A DNA stretch of 64,000 bases from Ochotona curzoniae (lineage: Eukaryota > Chordata > Mammalia > Lagomorpha > Ochotonidae): NCBI RefSeq assembly GCF_017591425.1, contig NW_024465885.1:36526501-36590500 (forward strand), written 5' to 3'. Below are positions 22,844-34,552 of this stretch, in pieces; within the stretch, counting starts at the first letter, position 1, and each line of letters starts with the position of its first letter. The notes beneath the pieces are model-generated. The model was not told the DNA's origin. It did not search any database and saw nothing but the letters and a program-made list of their open reading frames with translations. The position numbers and the translations under genes are program-made.

Positions 22844-23660
22844 CCAAAAACCCTGTTTTTTACATAATCATTCCTTACTATAGGTAAGGCTTAAGGCTTG
22901 GTTCTAAATATGCTACATATATAAATTGTTCACTGGCATTAAGAAAATAAGAGTAACCATCTGGCAAGAATATATGATACTTGAAAAAATAATATTTAGC
23001 ACTTCATAGAAATCTAAGCTACCTACCAGACCAATTCAAGCACTCAGTAGAAATAAATGAATGGAATACTGCTTCATCTACTTTCAAGAATGTTTTTTTC
23101 CACATTAATCCTCTGTATGGTTTTAAATCAAAACCCTAAATTACAGAGTAGACACTTCAATGATTTTTAATTAAACTCTGTAAAATGTAATTTGTTTTTT
23201 CTTTAAATTGTGCTTATTTCTTATGTGCGCACATCTAAGACAGTCTTAGAAATCAGGAATTTTCATGGCATGGTGCAGATTACCTCATTGTTATCCCTTC
23301 TATCAGTTTAAATTTTGATAATGTTTTAGTTAATTTATGTCTATTTTTTTGTAAGGGCAAGAATGTGAATTCTTAAACACATAATAGCTTAGAGCTCCAG
23401 GGAAGAGTATGCTTTTGAACTTTTTAAAAGATTCATTCTTTTCTCAGTATTGCCTACATAATTGAGAGGGATGAATACCCAGGTGGGCCTCCGACTAGTA
23501 CAGGGAGGGTCAGGCATGGAGGATGATGGGTGGGACACACGTTGCATCTTTTTTGTCTGTTTGCTTCTGTGTCCACAGAAGAAGAAGGGGAAGGGACTGC
23601 TCCTTGCTGTCAAACTGCATCAGCACCTAGGGATGTGGGATTATTTTTTGATGATGCCTT
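22844..23660. other. AT-rich unique DNA passing into repeat block B
   Basis: 22844-23400 is AT-rich with nothing recognisable. 23460-23660 is GC-richer; its relation to block B is unclear. Confidence 0.45.
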
Positions 23661-24600
23661 AGCCCAACTTGTCTCCTTCCCAATGTTACAGCCCTCATGC
23701 AAACTGGTAGATGCTGTGGGCTGATCCTGTCTTGGCCAGCACTCTGTCCTGCTTTTCACTTGAACCACTGAGTGCTGTGGACTGACCCTGCCCAGCTTGC
23801 CTGAAGACCTGCCCCACACATATGCCAACGGGTGCTGCAAACCAGCCTAATATGTCCTTCCTTCATGCTCACCAGCAGGAGCTGCAGCCTAACAGTGGCG
23901 TTCCCCAAGTTTCCCCATCAGGACAGATTCCAGCAATGGACTCATGAGCACCAAGTGCTGTCACCTAGAGTGACATGACCAGCCTTAGTACTCCCTAACA
24001 GGTACTGACTAGCCTAACTGACCCACACCCATTCTAGCTCTCACCATTTGGGTGCTACAGCTTATCCCAGTTTAGCCCACCCACAGATCCAGCTCTCATG
24101 TGCTGAAACTTTGTGTAGTCTGGCCCCTGGACCCATTTGACATGCATGCGGATGGGTGCTGTAGCATTCTCCAGCCTACTAACAGCACTGGGTCTTGCAT
24201 TAACCAGGGGGATTTACAGCCCATCAGGGGAGTTCCCAGAGCCCCATAGCAGGCCTGTTTCCATCCCTGGGTCTTGTGCATGCTGGCGGGTGCTTCGACC
24301 CAGCCTCGAATGGCCCACTTGCAGGATCAGCTTTCATTGGTGGGCACTACAGCCTAGCCCAGCTAAGAATGGCTCACATCCAATCCTAGCTCTCATATAT
24401 GCCAGGGGATGCTGCAGTCTGTCAATGCCTGGCGTATAGCTGTACTCAGCCCATAAATGCTGAAGAGTGCTACAGCTTTTCCTGACCTGGCCCACCCCCA
24501 GTCTGTACTCCCCAACAGGAACTGCAACAGAGTGTAGGAGTTCACCAAGTTCCCACCAGCTACTGGTTGCTTTTCTTCCAGCAGTGTAACACTTGCCTAG
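23661..24600. repeat. GC-rich degenerate repeat block B (same family as block A)
   Basis: Carries the same recurring phrases as blocks A and C: 'gcaaactggtagatgctgtgg' (23699), 'ccaacgggtgctgcaa' (23825), 'ggatgggtgctgtagc' (24151), 'catgctggcgggtgcttcg' (24279), 'atgccaggggatgctgcag' (24399). Spacing between units is irregular, tens to over 100 bases. Small open frames here are not similar to each other or to any protein I know. Confidence 0.7.
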
Positions 24601-25668
24601 ATACAAGGCAAGTGAGGCAGTTGTCTACAGCTAGGGCTATAAAAATATTTAAAGGCCATCTGGACATTGATTTGTATGATTCTTCAATGCATCAGGATAT
24701 TTTCTCAAATTGTGATAATGCTTATTTCCTGTTTTAGAGATCTACCTGCTTAATTTTCAGACCTAAAATATTGAACTAAAAACTCAACATAATTAAAAAT
24801 TCAAATAAATGTGCACATATACGCTTAATATACTTTGGGAAAATTACTTTATTATTTTAAATTAATTTTAGCACATAAGCTTTCATTTTATATTCTTTCA
24901 CTCTTTGCAAAAGCCTATTACGACTTCAGTTTTTCTTAACAGTTGTAGTTATTCTTCTAAAGAAGAGAAATGATTTGGGAAATGATGTGGAATAGGATTT
25001 TCCCGCTGCTTTCAATCCAGAAGATGCTATGGGGTGAAACTTGCCTTGAGGTCCCTGCTGATATGTAATGTTCCATCAGTATTGCCAAAGTGTCCCTTGT
25101 AGCCAGCAGTTTTATCTATTTCGATCCCCAGATAGAAAATGTAATTACAGTGTCTGGGTGAGATTTTCATGGACTAAAACTGCCTTAAGTCTTTCTGAAG
25201 ATCATGATTACAGAATTCATTCTCTCATTCTTTCATTCTTACACACACAAATCATTAAACATAAATATCATGTACCAACTCTACTAGTATTTATGATAAA
25301 ATGATGACTTTTCTTCTTCTCTGGACTGATCACTTATATAATATCCTAGAAATATGATTTATCTACTGTGATGAGAATATGTCATATGAAAGTTGGAATG
25401 AAAAGGGATATAACATACATATCAACGTCCCACAAAAAACATTTTCATCCATCGTCCATTCCATAAATCTTATTTTCAATATTGTAATAATCTGAAGACA
25501 ATGTGGTCTTTAGAATGCCTCTGTTTTCATCGCCAGTATCTGTTGGTGTAATTTGAAAGACAATAGCACAAACTATATATCAAAGTTTGGGCTTTTGGCA
25601 GAACATTTAAGAAACCACTTGAGAAAACTACTTTCCCTATGAGAAGAAATGGTTTCAATTGCCATCTG
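24601..25668. other. AT-rich unique intergenic DNA
   Basis: No gene, RNA or repeat recognised. Confidence 0.5.
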
Positions 25669-25669
25669 T

Positions 25670-25915
25670 ATTCCAAACTCCAGCTTCCTTGTGACACAAA
25701 CCCTGGAAGGAAGCAGGTAATGGCACAAGTATTTTTGTCTCAGTCACCAACAATGGATTGAGTTCCTGATCCCCTGTCTGGCTTCATCAGTCTTTCTTAC
25801 TGCAAGCATTTGTGGAGGGAATCAAGATGGGAGAAGTCTGTCTCACATGCAGGCTCTCACTTTCTCTCTCTCTTTCATCTTCTCTTTCACAACGGACAAA
25901 TAAAATGCTTAAAAT
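25670..25915 (+). mobile_element. Old lagomorph SINE remnant, plus strand
   Basis: 'gaagcaggtaatggcacaag', 'attgagttcctgatcccctg', a CT-rich 3' segment (25858-25886) and 'ggacaaataaaatgc' follow the order of old lagomorph SINEs. The head is missing or eroded. Confidence 0.65.
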
Positions 25916-27273
25916 GACCTACATGTCAACATTTATATTTTAAAATGTATTGTACAATACTACATAAGAGTTCATTTTAAAAATATTTTGGTCCAGAGTA
26001 GTTCCGAATTTACAAGTTTCATATAACCTTCACCGCATTTCCTATTTTAGCACCCCATATTAGTTAGGGAACCACACCCAGATTACTGTATTTCAATTCT
26101 AGTCCAGATTCCGTTTATCCCCTCCCCCATCCCACCCCTCCAGCATCTAGTTATAAACATTCTGTGTTTTTAAATTCTGTTTTACTTCACAGTTAAAAGG
26201 ATTGCATGTAACTTTTTTCACTCAGCTTATTCATTTCTGCAGCTTTATAGTGAATGCATTTTTCCACCTGCCTCTTTTCTTGATTTTGATTTCTTTCACT
26301 ATCTCCTTAGCCCAGAATTTCGAGTTCTGTTAGGAAGATATTCAATACTATGAAAGATTTAGTTATGAATACAAATGTATATTCTCCCTGAAAAAAAGTG
26401 TTTTCATTTTAAAAAGAGATTCCTCACAAATAGCAAAAATTTCACGACACATGTTTAAGCGTAATAGATCAGAGGACGAATGACCTGTCAAGCAATCAAC
26501 AAGAAGCTATGGCTTCTGTTCATATCAGGGCTAGGTGTAGATTACTCTAAGGCTTTGCGTAAGAGTATATAGTCCCTGGAGGGAAGCCTGACTGCATGCA
26601 GGACAAATTACTACGTGTTAGCTTTGCCTACGTCATTTATTGAACATCTAGTCCCAAACAACTAGCCTAAGTCTCTCACCTTGGTTTTCACACGCAGGTG
26701 GCAAGCATTCATGCAATCCAAATTGCAACTCTTACTGTGCGGAACGTCTTACTGGAGCACAACTGCATTTGTTTATCAATGTGCTTTGTAGAGCCACCAT
26801 GCCCTGATATGGTGAGGCTAAGGGTAGTTATCAGGAGAGTCAGGCAAATTATTTAGCATCTGTTCTTTGCAGGAAAGTATTCTGAATCCAGCTCTAGAAG
26901 TTACCAAACCCATAGAGAATTCCTCTTTCTCAAACAGCATCCCTGCTTGCTTTTCCAGCAGACTGTGCAACGCGTTGACTTCCACTTCCTCCTGTGCACT
27001 GCCTCTATCTTTACAGTCCCTTTTCATTGTCCTTGTCTATCCCTTAAACTCCAAGAATTCCAGAGTTTCTTTCATGGATTTCGGAATTTTTATTTACACG
27101 TTTAGCTATAATCCCTTCCAATGTTAAACAGTGCGGTGCTTTCTGATGGACCAACACACCTTATTACTTCTTCACCTTTCTTAATTATTGCCAATAAAAA
27201 AGATATTCCATGCCTTTTTTGTCTTTGCTTTTGTTTGCTTTTTCCCAATTTGACTATATTCTTTTCTTTTAAA
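25916..27273. other. Unclassified AT-rich DNA; pyrimidine-rich spot at 26110-26145
   Basis: 26110-26145 is a C-rich tract that could be the inverted polypurine tract of an L1 3' UTR (weak). An 86-residue plus-strand and a 69-residue minus-strand frame at 26818-27127 overlap each other and show no recognisable domain. Confidence 0.35.
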
Positions 27274-27597
27274 GTTTTTTTTTGTTTTTGTTTTTGTTTT
27301 TGTTTTTTGGAAAGGCAGATGTACAGAGAGAATGAAAGATGCAGAGAAAGATATTCTGTCATTCTGTCAGCTGGTTCACTCCCCAAGTGGCTGCAATGGC
27401 CAGAGTTAAGCTGATCTGATGCCAGAAACCAGGCATTTCTTCTGGGTTTCCCACATGGGTGCAGAGTCCCAAGGCTTTCAGCCATCTTCTGTTTTCCCAG
27501 GAAACAAGTAGGAAATTGCATGGGAAATGGAGCATCAGGGACACAAACCACGCCAAGACAAAGATTTTAGCCAGTAGGCTGTCACGCCAGGTCCTAA
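27274..27597 (-). mobile_element. Lagomorph C-type SINE, minus strand
   Basis: The minus-strand tail is an expanded TTTTTG repeat (27274-27309), then the CT-rich complement, body ('gggtttcccacatgggtgc') and head ending 'gtcacgccaggtcc'. Moderately diverged. Confidence 0.9.
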
Positions 27598-27934
27598 GCA
27601 TATTCTTAATACCTGGTCATCACCCAGGACATGCAGAGTGCTCAGTAAACATTCATAGAGCAAATAAAATGGAATTGTATTTTTCAATTTCAGTCTCCCT
27701 CTTAGAAGTGATTACTTGTCTCCTCCACTTGTAAATTGACAGCGTCATCTATCATAAAGCATATAAGATTGTTGTAACTAAACAGATATTCCTAACACAC
27801 CAAATCTAAGATAATTACTAAGATTCTTTCTCATTAAGCTGATCAAATACATACATCAGTTATATAAACACCTTGCTAAAATAAAGAACAAATCTTAAAT
27901 AAATGGACTGAGACCAAAAAAGAGAATGAGGTGG

Positions 27935-28330
27935 TCTATTTTTCCATTTTGTGATGCTATAACAAAATATCTGACACTGGGTATTTGGCAAGGATCAAAG
28001 TTTCATAGGCTTCAAGGTCCAATACTATGCATCCAAATCTGGCAAAAAAAAAAAAAAAAACCTTTTGTTGCATCACAACATGGTGGATGACCTCACATAA
28101 TTCTGTGAGTTCTATGAGAGAAAGAAAGCATATGGTAAAATAAGCAGCAAAGGAGTGAGACAAGAAACCCAAATTCACTTTATAATAAAAAACAGTTGAA
28201 ATAATGTATTAGTTCTTTGCCTAACCAACTCCCAAGAGATAGAAATTAATCCTTTCTGGTGGTGGCATTCTCAATAACCTACTGAGTTTCCATGAGAGTA
28301 TAGCTCTTAGAGAGTTTACCACCATAACAC
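27935..28330 (-). mobile_element. MaLR-like LTR remnant, minus strand
   Basis: 'gatgctataacaaaatatctgacactgggtattt' at 27952-27985 resembles the complement of MST/THE/MLT-type MaLR LTRs (tgctataaagaaatacctgagactgggtaattt type). A 17-base A-run interrupts it at 28044-28060. No coding capacity and no internal region visible. Confidence 0.5.
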
Positions 28331-29904
28331 TGGCTCAAAGCACACCACGCTTCCAGCTCCTGGGCCTCTGGAAAACAAACAATAGCCAAATCCTTACATA
28401 CCATGCTGGATAAGACAATCAAATACACAATTTGGATCTTAAAGAGGAAGAAATACTAATTAAATTGTCTTAGAAAGCAGTCCCTACACTTCATCAAGGA
28501 AAATTACTCATCTCATAAAAAAACGAATGGCAATTCCTTCACCAGAACAAGCTATCAAGTGCATAAAGATAAAGCAATTTATTTTTTTTTACTTTTTTTC
28601 TACCTTATATTTATAGCCATAGATTCATAAATCTTTCTGGAGAATCTCTGAATGCCTCAGGCATAGCCTATGATAAAAGGTTATATTTTTGTGAAGCACA
28701 GAATAATTTCCAGCTGAAAATCTTTCAAGAACACTGGCAGAATGCCTGAAAGACCTTTTGGCAATTGTGAAGAGACTAAATATTAAAGCAAGACAGAGGT
28801 GTAGTTCAACATTGCAGCTAGTATATTACAAATAAAGTCAAATCGATTTGTGCCTTTTTTTCTGAATCAATTCATGGAGCCTGAGTTATGAGTGATTTGC
28901 CTCTCAGAAATACCAACCAATTTGGAATTACAGTTTGCACTGCTGGGTTTGTTTGCAAATAAAGTAAAGCCAAGGAGAAGAACACAGACATAATTATGAA
29001 AGACACACTAGAATGTGGAAAAGAGATTAAACCTTATTAAAATATCATTCCTAGGCATTAGCAGCAGTTCTATAATTAATAATATAACAGTCGATTGCAC
29101 TAATCACCATAACAGAAATTAAATTTTCATTTATGAACAAGAATAATGAGATAATATAAAAAGGCTGGGTTTGGATTTTTCTGCTACTGAAGATTAATAA
29201 TTGCCTAAGGTCTATACTCAGAATTAAGATACACATTTTCTTGTAGAGAAAGGCAATTCATCAGATGCTCATATATTCTTCAATCCTGGACTGCAATCTT
29301 GATAGAAAATGCTTGCAGTTCCTGCTGTATCACTGCTGGAGTCACAGTGTCTCCACTACTGCCTGAAACATTACACAAGTTAGAGACAAATTGTCATTTT
29401 CAGAGAAACAAGGTAGTGTATATAGGCCTCGAATTCCATAGATTCCTTTATAAAAGGCAGCTTTTTGGCAATATATATTTTCCTGTGAACTATTAGAGCA
29501 GTGGATAAGAGATTGCTATGTTGAAAGGAGCTTCAACTTTCTTGAAGACAATAACAGAAAATAAACAAGATATGTGGAGTGTGCTTTAGAAACTGCTCAA
29601 AGACTGCTATAATATTTCCCCCTTTATTAGCTCCAAGGTTTATTGCTTGATGTGTTTACAGTTGTAGACATACTAATACCATTGCTTATACCAGTCAACA
29701 TAACCATCAAAAAACTATAGAAAACTTTACAAAATGTTACTTTTTTAAAAATAGTGTTTATTTTCTAAAAAGGGAAATGATTGTCTGCATAAATATTAGA
29801 GAAGATAAATTAAAATCATTTGAGATGTTTAATGCGTAACTGTGCAACTAGCACTATTCTTCTGTAGCCACAATTATCAGTTGCACTAACGTACCTTAGC
29901 ATAT
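28331..29904. other. AT-rich unique DNA, possible conserved noncoding part at 28600-29240
   Basis: No repeat recognised. 28600-29240 has balanced complexity with motifs such as 'cctcaggcatagcc', 'gcctctcagaaata' and repeated TAAT words. Flagged only as a candidate for alignment. Confidence 0.4.
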
Positions 29905-30295
29905 GAGTTTGCCTTCCAGCTCTACAATGAAATGTCTGAGTTCTCTAATTTTATAAAGAGCAAGGGTTTATTTAGCTCATAATTTTGCATCTTTCAGTGG
30001 GAAGTAGCACTGACTAGGCATCTAGTGAGGCCATAGGGTAGGACTGGTAAAGTGCGTAGGTTGAAAGGACCCCATGTTGTACCACGAAGCAGAAAGGCAA
30101 GGAAAAGCCTGACATTCATAACCAATCTTCTCTGGACAACTACCTTCAAAAGGCAGGCCTCCAAAGACCAAAAGACCTCCCACTAAAGCCAACTCCATCA
30201 TCTCAGGAGCACAAATCTATGACTTTGTGGTATGCAGTTTAACATGGGTATGGGGACCAAATCATGTTCACACACTACTCAAAGAGCAAAAAGGG
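29905..30295 (-). mobile_element. Second MaLR-like LTR remnant, minus strand
   Basis: 'aaagagcaagggtttatttagctcataattttgcatc' and later 'agacctcccactaaagccaactcc' match, in order, the complement of MaLR LTRs (gaggtttatttggctcacagttctgca ... acctcccaccaggccccacctcc type). It lies 2 kb from the copy at 27935 in the same orientation, but the intervening DNA does not look like an element interior. Confidence 0.55.
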
Positions 30296-30383
30296 AACTA
30301 TTAATCATTTCATTTCAACAATGCAACAAATATGTTCAATTATGTCTAGGTACTAAATACTTCCACTGCATTTTTACTGGTGC

Positions 30384-30412
30384 AATAAATAAATAAATAA
30401 ATAAATAAATAA
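30384..30412. repeat. AATA tetranucleotide microsatellite
   Basis: Seven uninterrupted units. Confidence 0.95.
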
Positions 30413-30564
30413 GAGTTAGGCAAAGGAGGAGGATGAAAACCAAGAGTAGCTTGATTCTACTGCATGACATTGTTCCTATTTGCCACAGCATCACATAGCC
30501 CTGAAAATCCCTCAAAAGTTTGGTAATCATAATTTCATAAATATTAACTTAATTATCTACAAAG

Positions 30565-30566
<2 letters not shown>

Positions 30567-30617
<51 letters not shown>

Positions 30618-30632
30618 AACACACACACACAT
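30567..30632. repeat. CA dinucleotide microsatellite
   Basis: About 30 CA units with three AA interruptions. It produces Thr-His and Val-Cys repeat frames that are not genes. A T/G-rich low-complexity stretch follows at 30680-30740. Confidence 0.97.
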
Positions 30633-30924
30633 CCAAGACTTCTGTATCACCCAAACATTTGAGATACATAGGGAAAGGCTGTTTTTGATGTGTTTGCTTT
30701 GTTTGTTTTGGTTTTCTGTTTTGTTTTGTTTTTTGTTTAGGTTTAACTTTTTTTCTCTTTCTTTTCATGGTTGCTATGGCTTATCAGTTGGAAATCTAGC
30801 CAGAAGACAAAATGGTGATATTGTGCGGGGCAGATCTCACTCTGATCTGAAATAACTTTTCTCCAGATTCTCGAAATAATTTAGTACTTACCTCAAACTA
30901 AAAACACCTGGGAAAGGTTTATCA

Positions 30925-31240
30925 AGCAAGAAGTATGGCACAGCAAGTTTAGCAATGACATGTAATACCTGCATTCCATATTGGTGTCAAGTAATGCCTT
31001 AGCTGCTCAACTCCCAACCCACCTACCTGCTAATGACCTTGGAAAAGAAGCAAAGGATGGCCCAAGAGTTTGGGTCTCTGTCACTCATGTGGGAGACCAG
31101 GATGATGCTCCTGCCTTTTGATTTCTGACTCCTGGTTTCAGCCTGCTCTTGCCCAAGTCACTGTGGCCACCTGCAGAGTAAACTAGAAGATGACAGTCCC
31201 TGACCTTCAAAATAAATCCATCATTTACAAAAAAAAAAAA
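30925..31240 (+). mobile_element. Old lagomorph C-type SINE, plus strand
   Basis: 'agtatggcacagcaagttta' head, 'cctgctaatgacctt' (31026), 'gtgggagaccaggatgatgc', 'aaaataaatccatc' and a 12-base A-run at the end. Subfamily older than the pika-type copies. Confidence 0.82.
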
Positions 31241-31267
31241 AGTATTGCCTTAAGATTCAGGAGGATG

Positions 31268-31594
31268 GGCCTGGCAGAGTAGGATAGCAGCTAAAATTGT
31301 TGCCTTGCACAGGCAGGGAACCCAAATGGGCACTGGTTATAAATCAGCAGCCCCACTTCGCATCCAGCTCCCTGCTTGTGGCTGGGAAAGCAGTCAAGGA
31401 CAGCCCAAAGCCTTCGGATCCTACAACTGGTTGGGAGACTATGAGGAGGCTCTGGGTTCTTGGCTTCAGATTGGTGCAGCTCCAGTCATTGCAATCACTT
31501 GGGGTGTGAGTCATGGGGCAGAGGATCTTCTCTGTCTTTCTTCCTCTCTGTACATCTGACTTTCCAATTAAAAGATAAATAAGTATTTTTAAAA
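31268..31594 (+). mobile_element. Lagomorph C-type SINE with imperfect target-site duplication
   Basis: Full-length: 'gggcctggcagagtaggatag' head, 'gggaaagcagtcaaggac', 'ttggggtgtgagtcatgggg', tail 'aaaagataaataag'. Flanked by near-duplicates ATTCAGGAGGATG (31255-31267) and GTTCAGAAGGATG (31596-31608), which show the exact insertion limits. Confidence 0.93.
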
Positions 31595-31609
31595 GGTTCA
31601 GAAGGATGC

Positions 31610-32035
31610 CCTAACTCATTTGACATTGAATGGTTTTCAACTGCTCATTTACGTCTTACTGAAACATAATTCAAACTGATAAGTGAGTCTTCAAGAAAGG
31701 ATGGTCACTTTGGGGTTTAAAAAAATAGACATAATCTCTATTATGATTTTCTTTCTCGACTTTAATAAACCTCATTATTTCCTCCTCATTCCTAAAAAAG
31801 GAGTGAATGGGATGTTAGAACTGAACTAATTACCTAATATGCCTATTTTCAAGTAACCCAAAGTTTTAAGAATTTGTCACTTATCTTATTCTCAGATGGT
31901 CCAATTTCTGGTTTTTGCCAGTTCTTTGACATCAAAAATCATGGTTCTTACTGTCATTCCCTCTAAAATAAGTGTATTTCCTTCACATCCACTCAGCTAA
32001 ATCCATACATCCATCTAAAATCCAACATCTAAAAA
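31610..32035. other. AT-rich unique intergenic DNA
   Basis: No gene, RNA or repeat recognised. Confidence 0.5.
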
Positions 32036-32039
32036 ATAA

Positions 32040-32550
32040 AATTAAATCCATATGTCATAGGGTGCCTTGTATCCCATGTTTATTGATGTTTATTGCAGCT
32101 TAGTTCAAAATATCTAAAACCTGGATCAACACAAATGTCCATAACCTAGTGGACAACTCACTACATAAAGAAATTATGGCAAACATAAATTATGGAATAC
32201 TATCCAACCATAGAATGAGTGAACTAGAGACAATTGTGCTAATATGTTGCAGCTATTACAGAGTAAAAAGAAATGTGTAAGAAATAAATGGCCACTTTGG
32301 AACAAGAATGTAATTTTGAGTCCTTTTTTATACTCTTATGAAATTGTGGCCTTTCTATTTTTACCAGTCGAATACCATGATTAGTGGCAAATTAAACTTG
32401 TGCATATATTATAAATTAAAATTGCATCTTTGCAAAGCTGTTGAAAACAGGGGGATAGGATAGTAAGAAAAGTACAGTTGTTTTCCTGGAGCTGTACCTA
32501 TCGAGTGGATAAAAACTATTACCTTTATAGTAAAAATAAATTAAAATAAA
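32040..32550 (+). pseudogene. LINE-1 ORF2 C-terminal remnant and 3' tail, plus strand
   Basis: 32080-32220 follows the DNA of the L1 ORF2 C-terminus: a 'tttattgcagc' stretch, 'atggaatactatccaaccata' and so on. The frame is broken by many stops. It ends in an A-rich tail of AAATA type near 32535-32560. An old, 5'-truncated and inactive copy. Confidence 0.75.
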
Positions 32551-32774
32551 TAAATACAAAATAATAGTCATGCTACTGAATGACAAATGTATCACTGAAG
32601 AAATGAAAAAGGTAATTAGAAATCTTTAAGAAGCAAGCAATGCTACTGTATGACCTTTGAGACAATGAAGCAATTAATAAGAACAGAACTTTAGAAGAAA
32701 TGAAAATTTTTAAAAAATCAAAACCCACGAGATATAGGAAAATATTATTGAAATAGATATTTATCTTGCATTTT

Positions 32775-33348
32775 GTATGGAGTTTGCCTTATATCAGAGA
32801 AAACATATGATATTTGTCCTTTTGGGATTGACTCACTTCATTGAGCATAATGGTCTCTAGCTGAGATCATTTGGTTGTAAATGATAAAATTTCATTCTTG
32901 TTAATACTGAATAGTATCTTGTAGAGTAGATGTACCATGGCTGCTTTATCCACTCCTCTTTCCATGGGCATCTGGGTTGTTTCCAGGTCTAATGTTATTG
33001 TAGATTTTGCTGCTGTAAATATAGCATTGTAGATCCCTTTCACCAGTGCAGATTTCATTTCCTTTGGATATATTCTCAGAAGTGGGATAGTGTGCCACTT
33101 GGCAGATCCATTTTCAGTTCTCTTAGCACTCTCCATACTGACGTCCATAGTGGTTGTACTAGCCTACACTCAAATGAAGCAGAGAGTACGTTTCTTCTCA
33201 CATTCACACCTGCAAGTGTTACTAGTGGAGTTCTGAATGTAGGCTAATTTTACTGGAACTTCAAAGTAGTTTTCATCTGTATTTCCCTAAAAGCCAGGGA
33301 GCCTGAGCATTTTTTCATATGTCCATTAGCCATCTGACTTAACGTCAT
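32775..33348 (-). pseudogene. LINE-1 ORF2 3' part, inverted segment
   Basis: Read on the minus strand it covers the ORF2 C-terminal region and the start of the 3' UTR: 'catatgaaaaaatgctcagg' near 33300-33320, the Cys-region DNA, then 'tctacaagatactattcagta' near 32903-32925. A 93-residue frame survives at 32867-33148 but is not the intact domain. It joins head-on with a sense L1 3' UTR at about 33349, the arrangement expected from twin priming. Confidence 0.75.
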
Positions 33349-33862
33349 GTTTCCCATTTTTCCTCCTATTGTTGATTTTTAATGACTTTTCATTTAATGC
33401 AATGTATAGTAACTGTGCAGTAGAGACTATCACATATAGATGTAAAGATACATTGCAGTATGATCTCTACTTCTGAATCAAAGATAAATTCCCAATGAAA
33501 CTTTCCCATTTTTCCTCCTATTGTTGATTTTTAATGACTTTTCATTTAATGCAATGTATAGTAACTGTGCAGTAGAGACTATCACATATAGATGTAAAGA
33601 TACATTGCAGTATGATCTCTACTTCTGAATCAAAGATAAATTCCCAATGAAACTTAAGTATATCTTGACAAAAGGATGCTAGACTCTTTACCAATGTCCA
33701 TACCTACAATGTCAGGATGAACTTAAAGAGCAGAGTGATGGACCTAGGTCTGCTTTTTAAGGACTATAGTGCTGTAATAAGATGGGGAAAATCAGTGGGA
33801 GAAGGGGACTTGGGGAGAAATCCCAGAATCTATGGTACTTTATCATAAAATTATTATATATG
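33349..33862 (+). mobile_element. LINE-1 3' UTR, sense segment of the same insertion
   Basis: From 33640 it aligns with the L1 tail beside the ORF2 terminus at 45.4-45.86 kb (inverted there) and with the tails at 7.0, 42.7, 57.5 and 60.5 kb: 'ttcccaatgaaactta', 'aggatgctagactc', the purine tract 'tggggaaaatcagtgggagaagggg' around 33783-33807, and 'cccagaatctatggtactttatcataaaat' at the end. Its first part is present twice because of a 152-bp tandem duplication. Confidence 0.75.
33350..33655 (+). repeat. Perfect 152-bp tandem duplication
   Basis: Bases 33350-33503 are identical to 33502-33655 at a shift of 152; I see no difference over 154 aligned bases, with a 2-base TT overlap at the junction. 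The left edge coincides with the inversion junction of the L1. Confidence 0.97.
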
Positions 33863-34075
33863 TGTGCGTGTAACTTATATGTATAGTATATGTTATTATA
33901 GTATACATGATGCATATATTATAATTTTATTACATATATTATAGGGAGTGTCACAATACAAATAAAAATTATAAATGTATGTGTATATATTACGTATTAC
34001 ATATATTATACAGTATGCATCATATATAAATTAAATTAATTGAAGAGTTTTTTTAAATATATGTGTATATATTTT
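33863..34075. repeat. AT-rich TATATG/TATA low-complexity tract
   Basis: Alternating TA with TG and CA steps directly after the L1 3' end; probably expanded from its A-rich tail. Confidence 0.8.
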
Positions 34076-34404
34076 ATTATATCTCCTTGCCAGCTGACAC
34101 AGTGAGTATAACTGTTAAAAGAAACTAATTTTCCCTGTAAAGTCAAAATATAAATCCCTCCTGTATCAGCAAATCTAACACACCTTCTAGAACTGAATCT
34201 GATATTTTACACTTTATTCGTATTGGGAATAAGCTAAACATGAGAGAAAGAATGTACAGCTTCCAAAACAGCTAAGGAAAGATTTGATTATTTGCCCAGA
34301 TACTCTGAGTTCTTACGCACTCAGGTTGACTATATATCTCTCATCTTCAATTTCTTCAACAATTAAGTAGAAATGATATTAGTACTACTTAGTCTTTGTT
34401 ATTT
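34076..34404. other. AT-rich unique intergenic DNA
   Basis: No gene, RNA or repeat recognised. Confidence 0.45.
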
Positions 34405-34539
34405 TTTTTGAAGAGGTTTAATTATTTGAAAGAGTTACTTGATTAGAAGCTGAGCAGCCAGGACATGACCCAGTACCCATGGGTAATGCTGGCTTCTCAA
34501 GCAGCTGCTTTAACTACTATGTCACAATGTCAACTTCTT
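34405..34539 (-). mobile_element. Old SINE remnant, minus strand, with large internal deletion
   Basis: Tail complement and 'ttatttgaaagagtta' at 34425-34438 are followed directly by head-region DNA ('gacatgacccagtaccc' to 'actactatgtcacaatg'). The body is missing. A young SINE has inserted just beyond its head end. Confidence 0.65.
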
Positions 34540-34552
34540 ACTTTACATTCTT

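Noticed and set aside
26818..27127. Opposing frames of 69 and 86 residues
   Set aside because: They overlap on opposite strands with no domain, splice context or start context that would favour either.
27935..30295. One endogenous-retrovirus-like element with two LTRs
   Set aside because: The two LTR-like remnants have the same orientation and are 2 kb apart, but no gag/pol-like coding trace or primer-binding site is visible between them. They are better taken as solo remnants.
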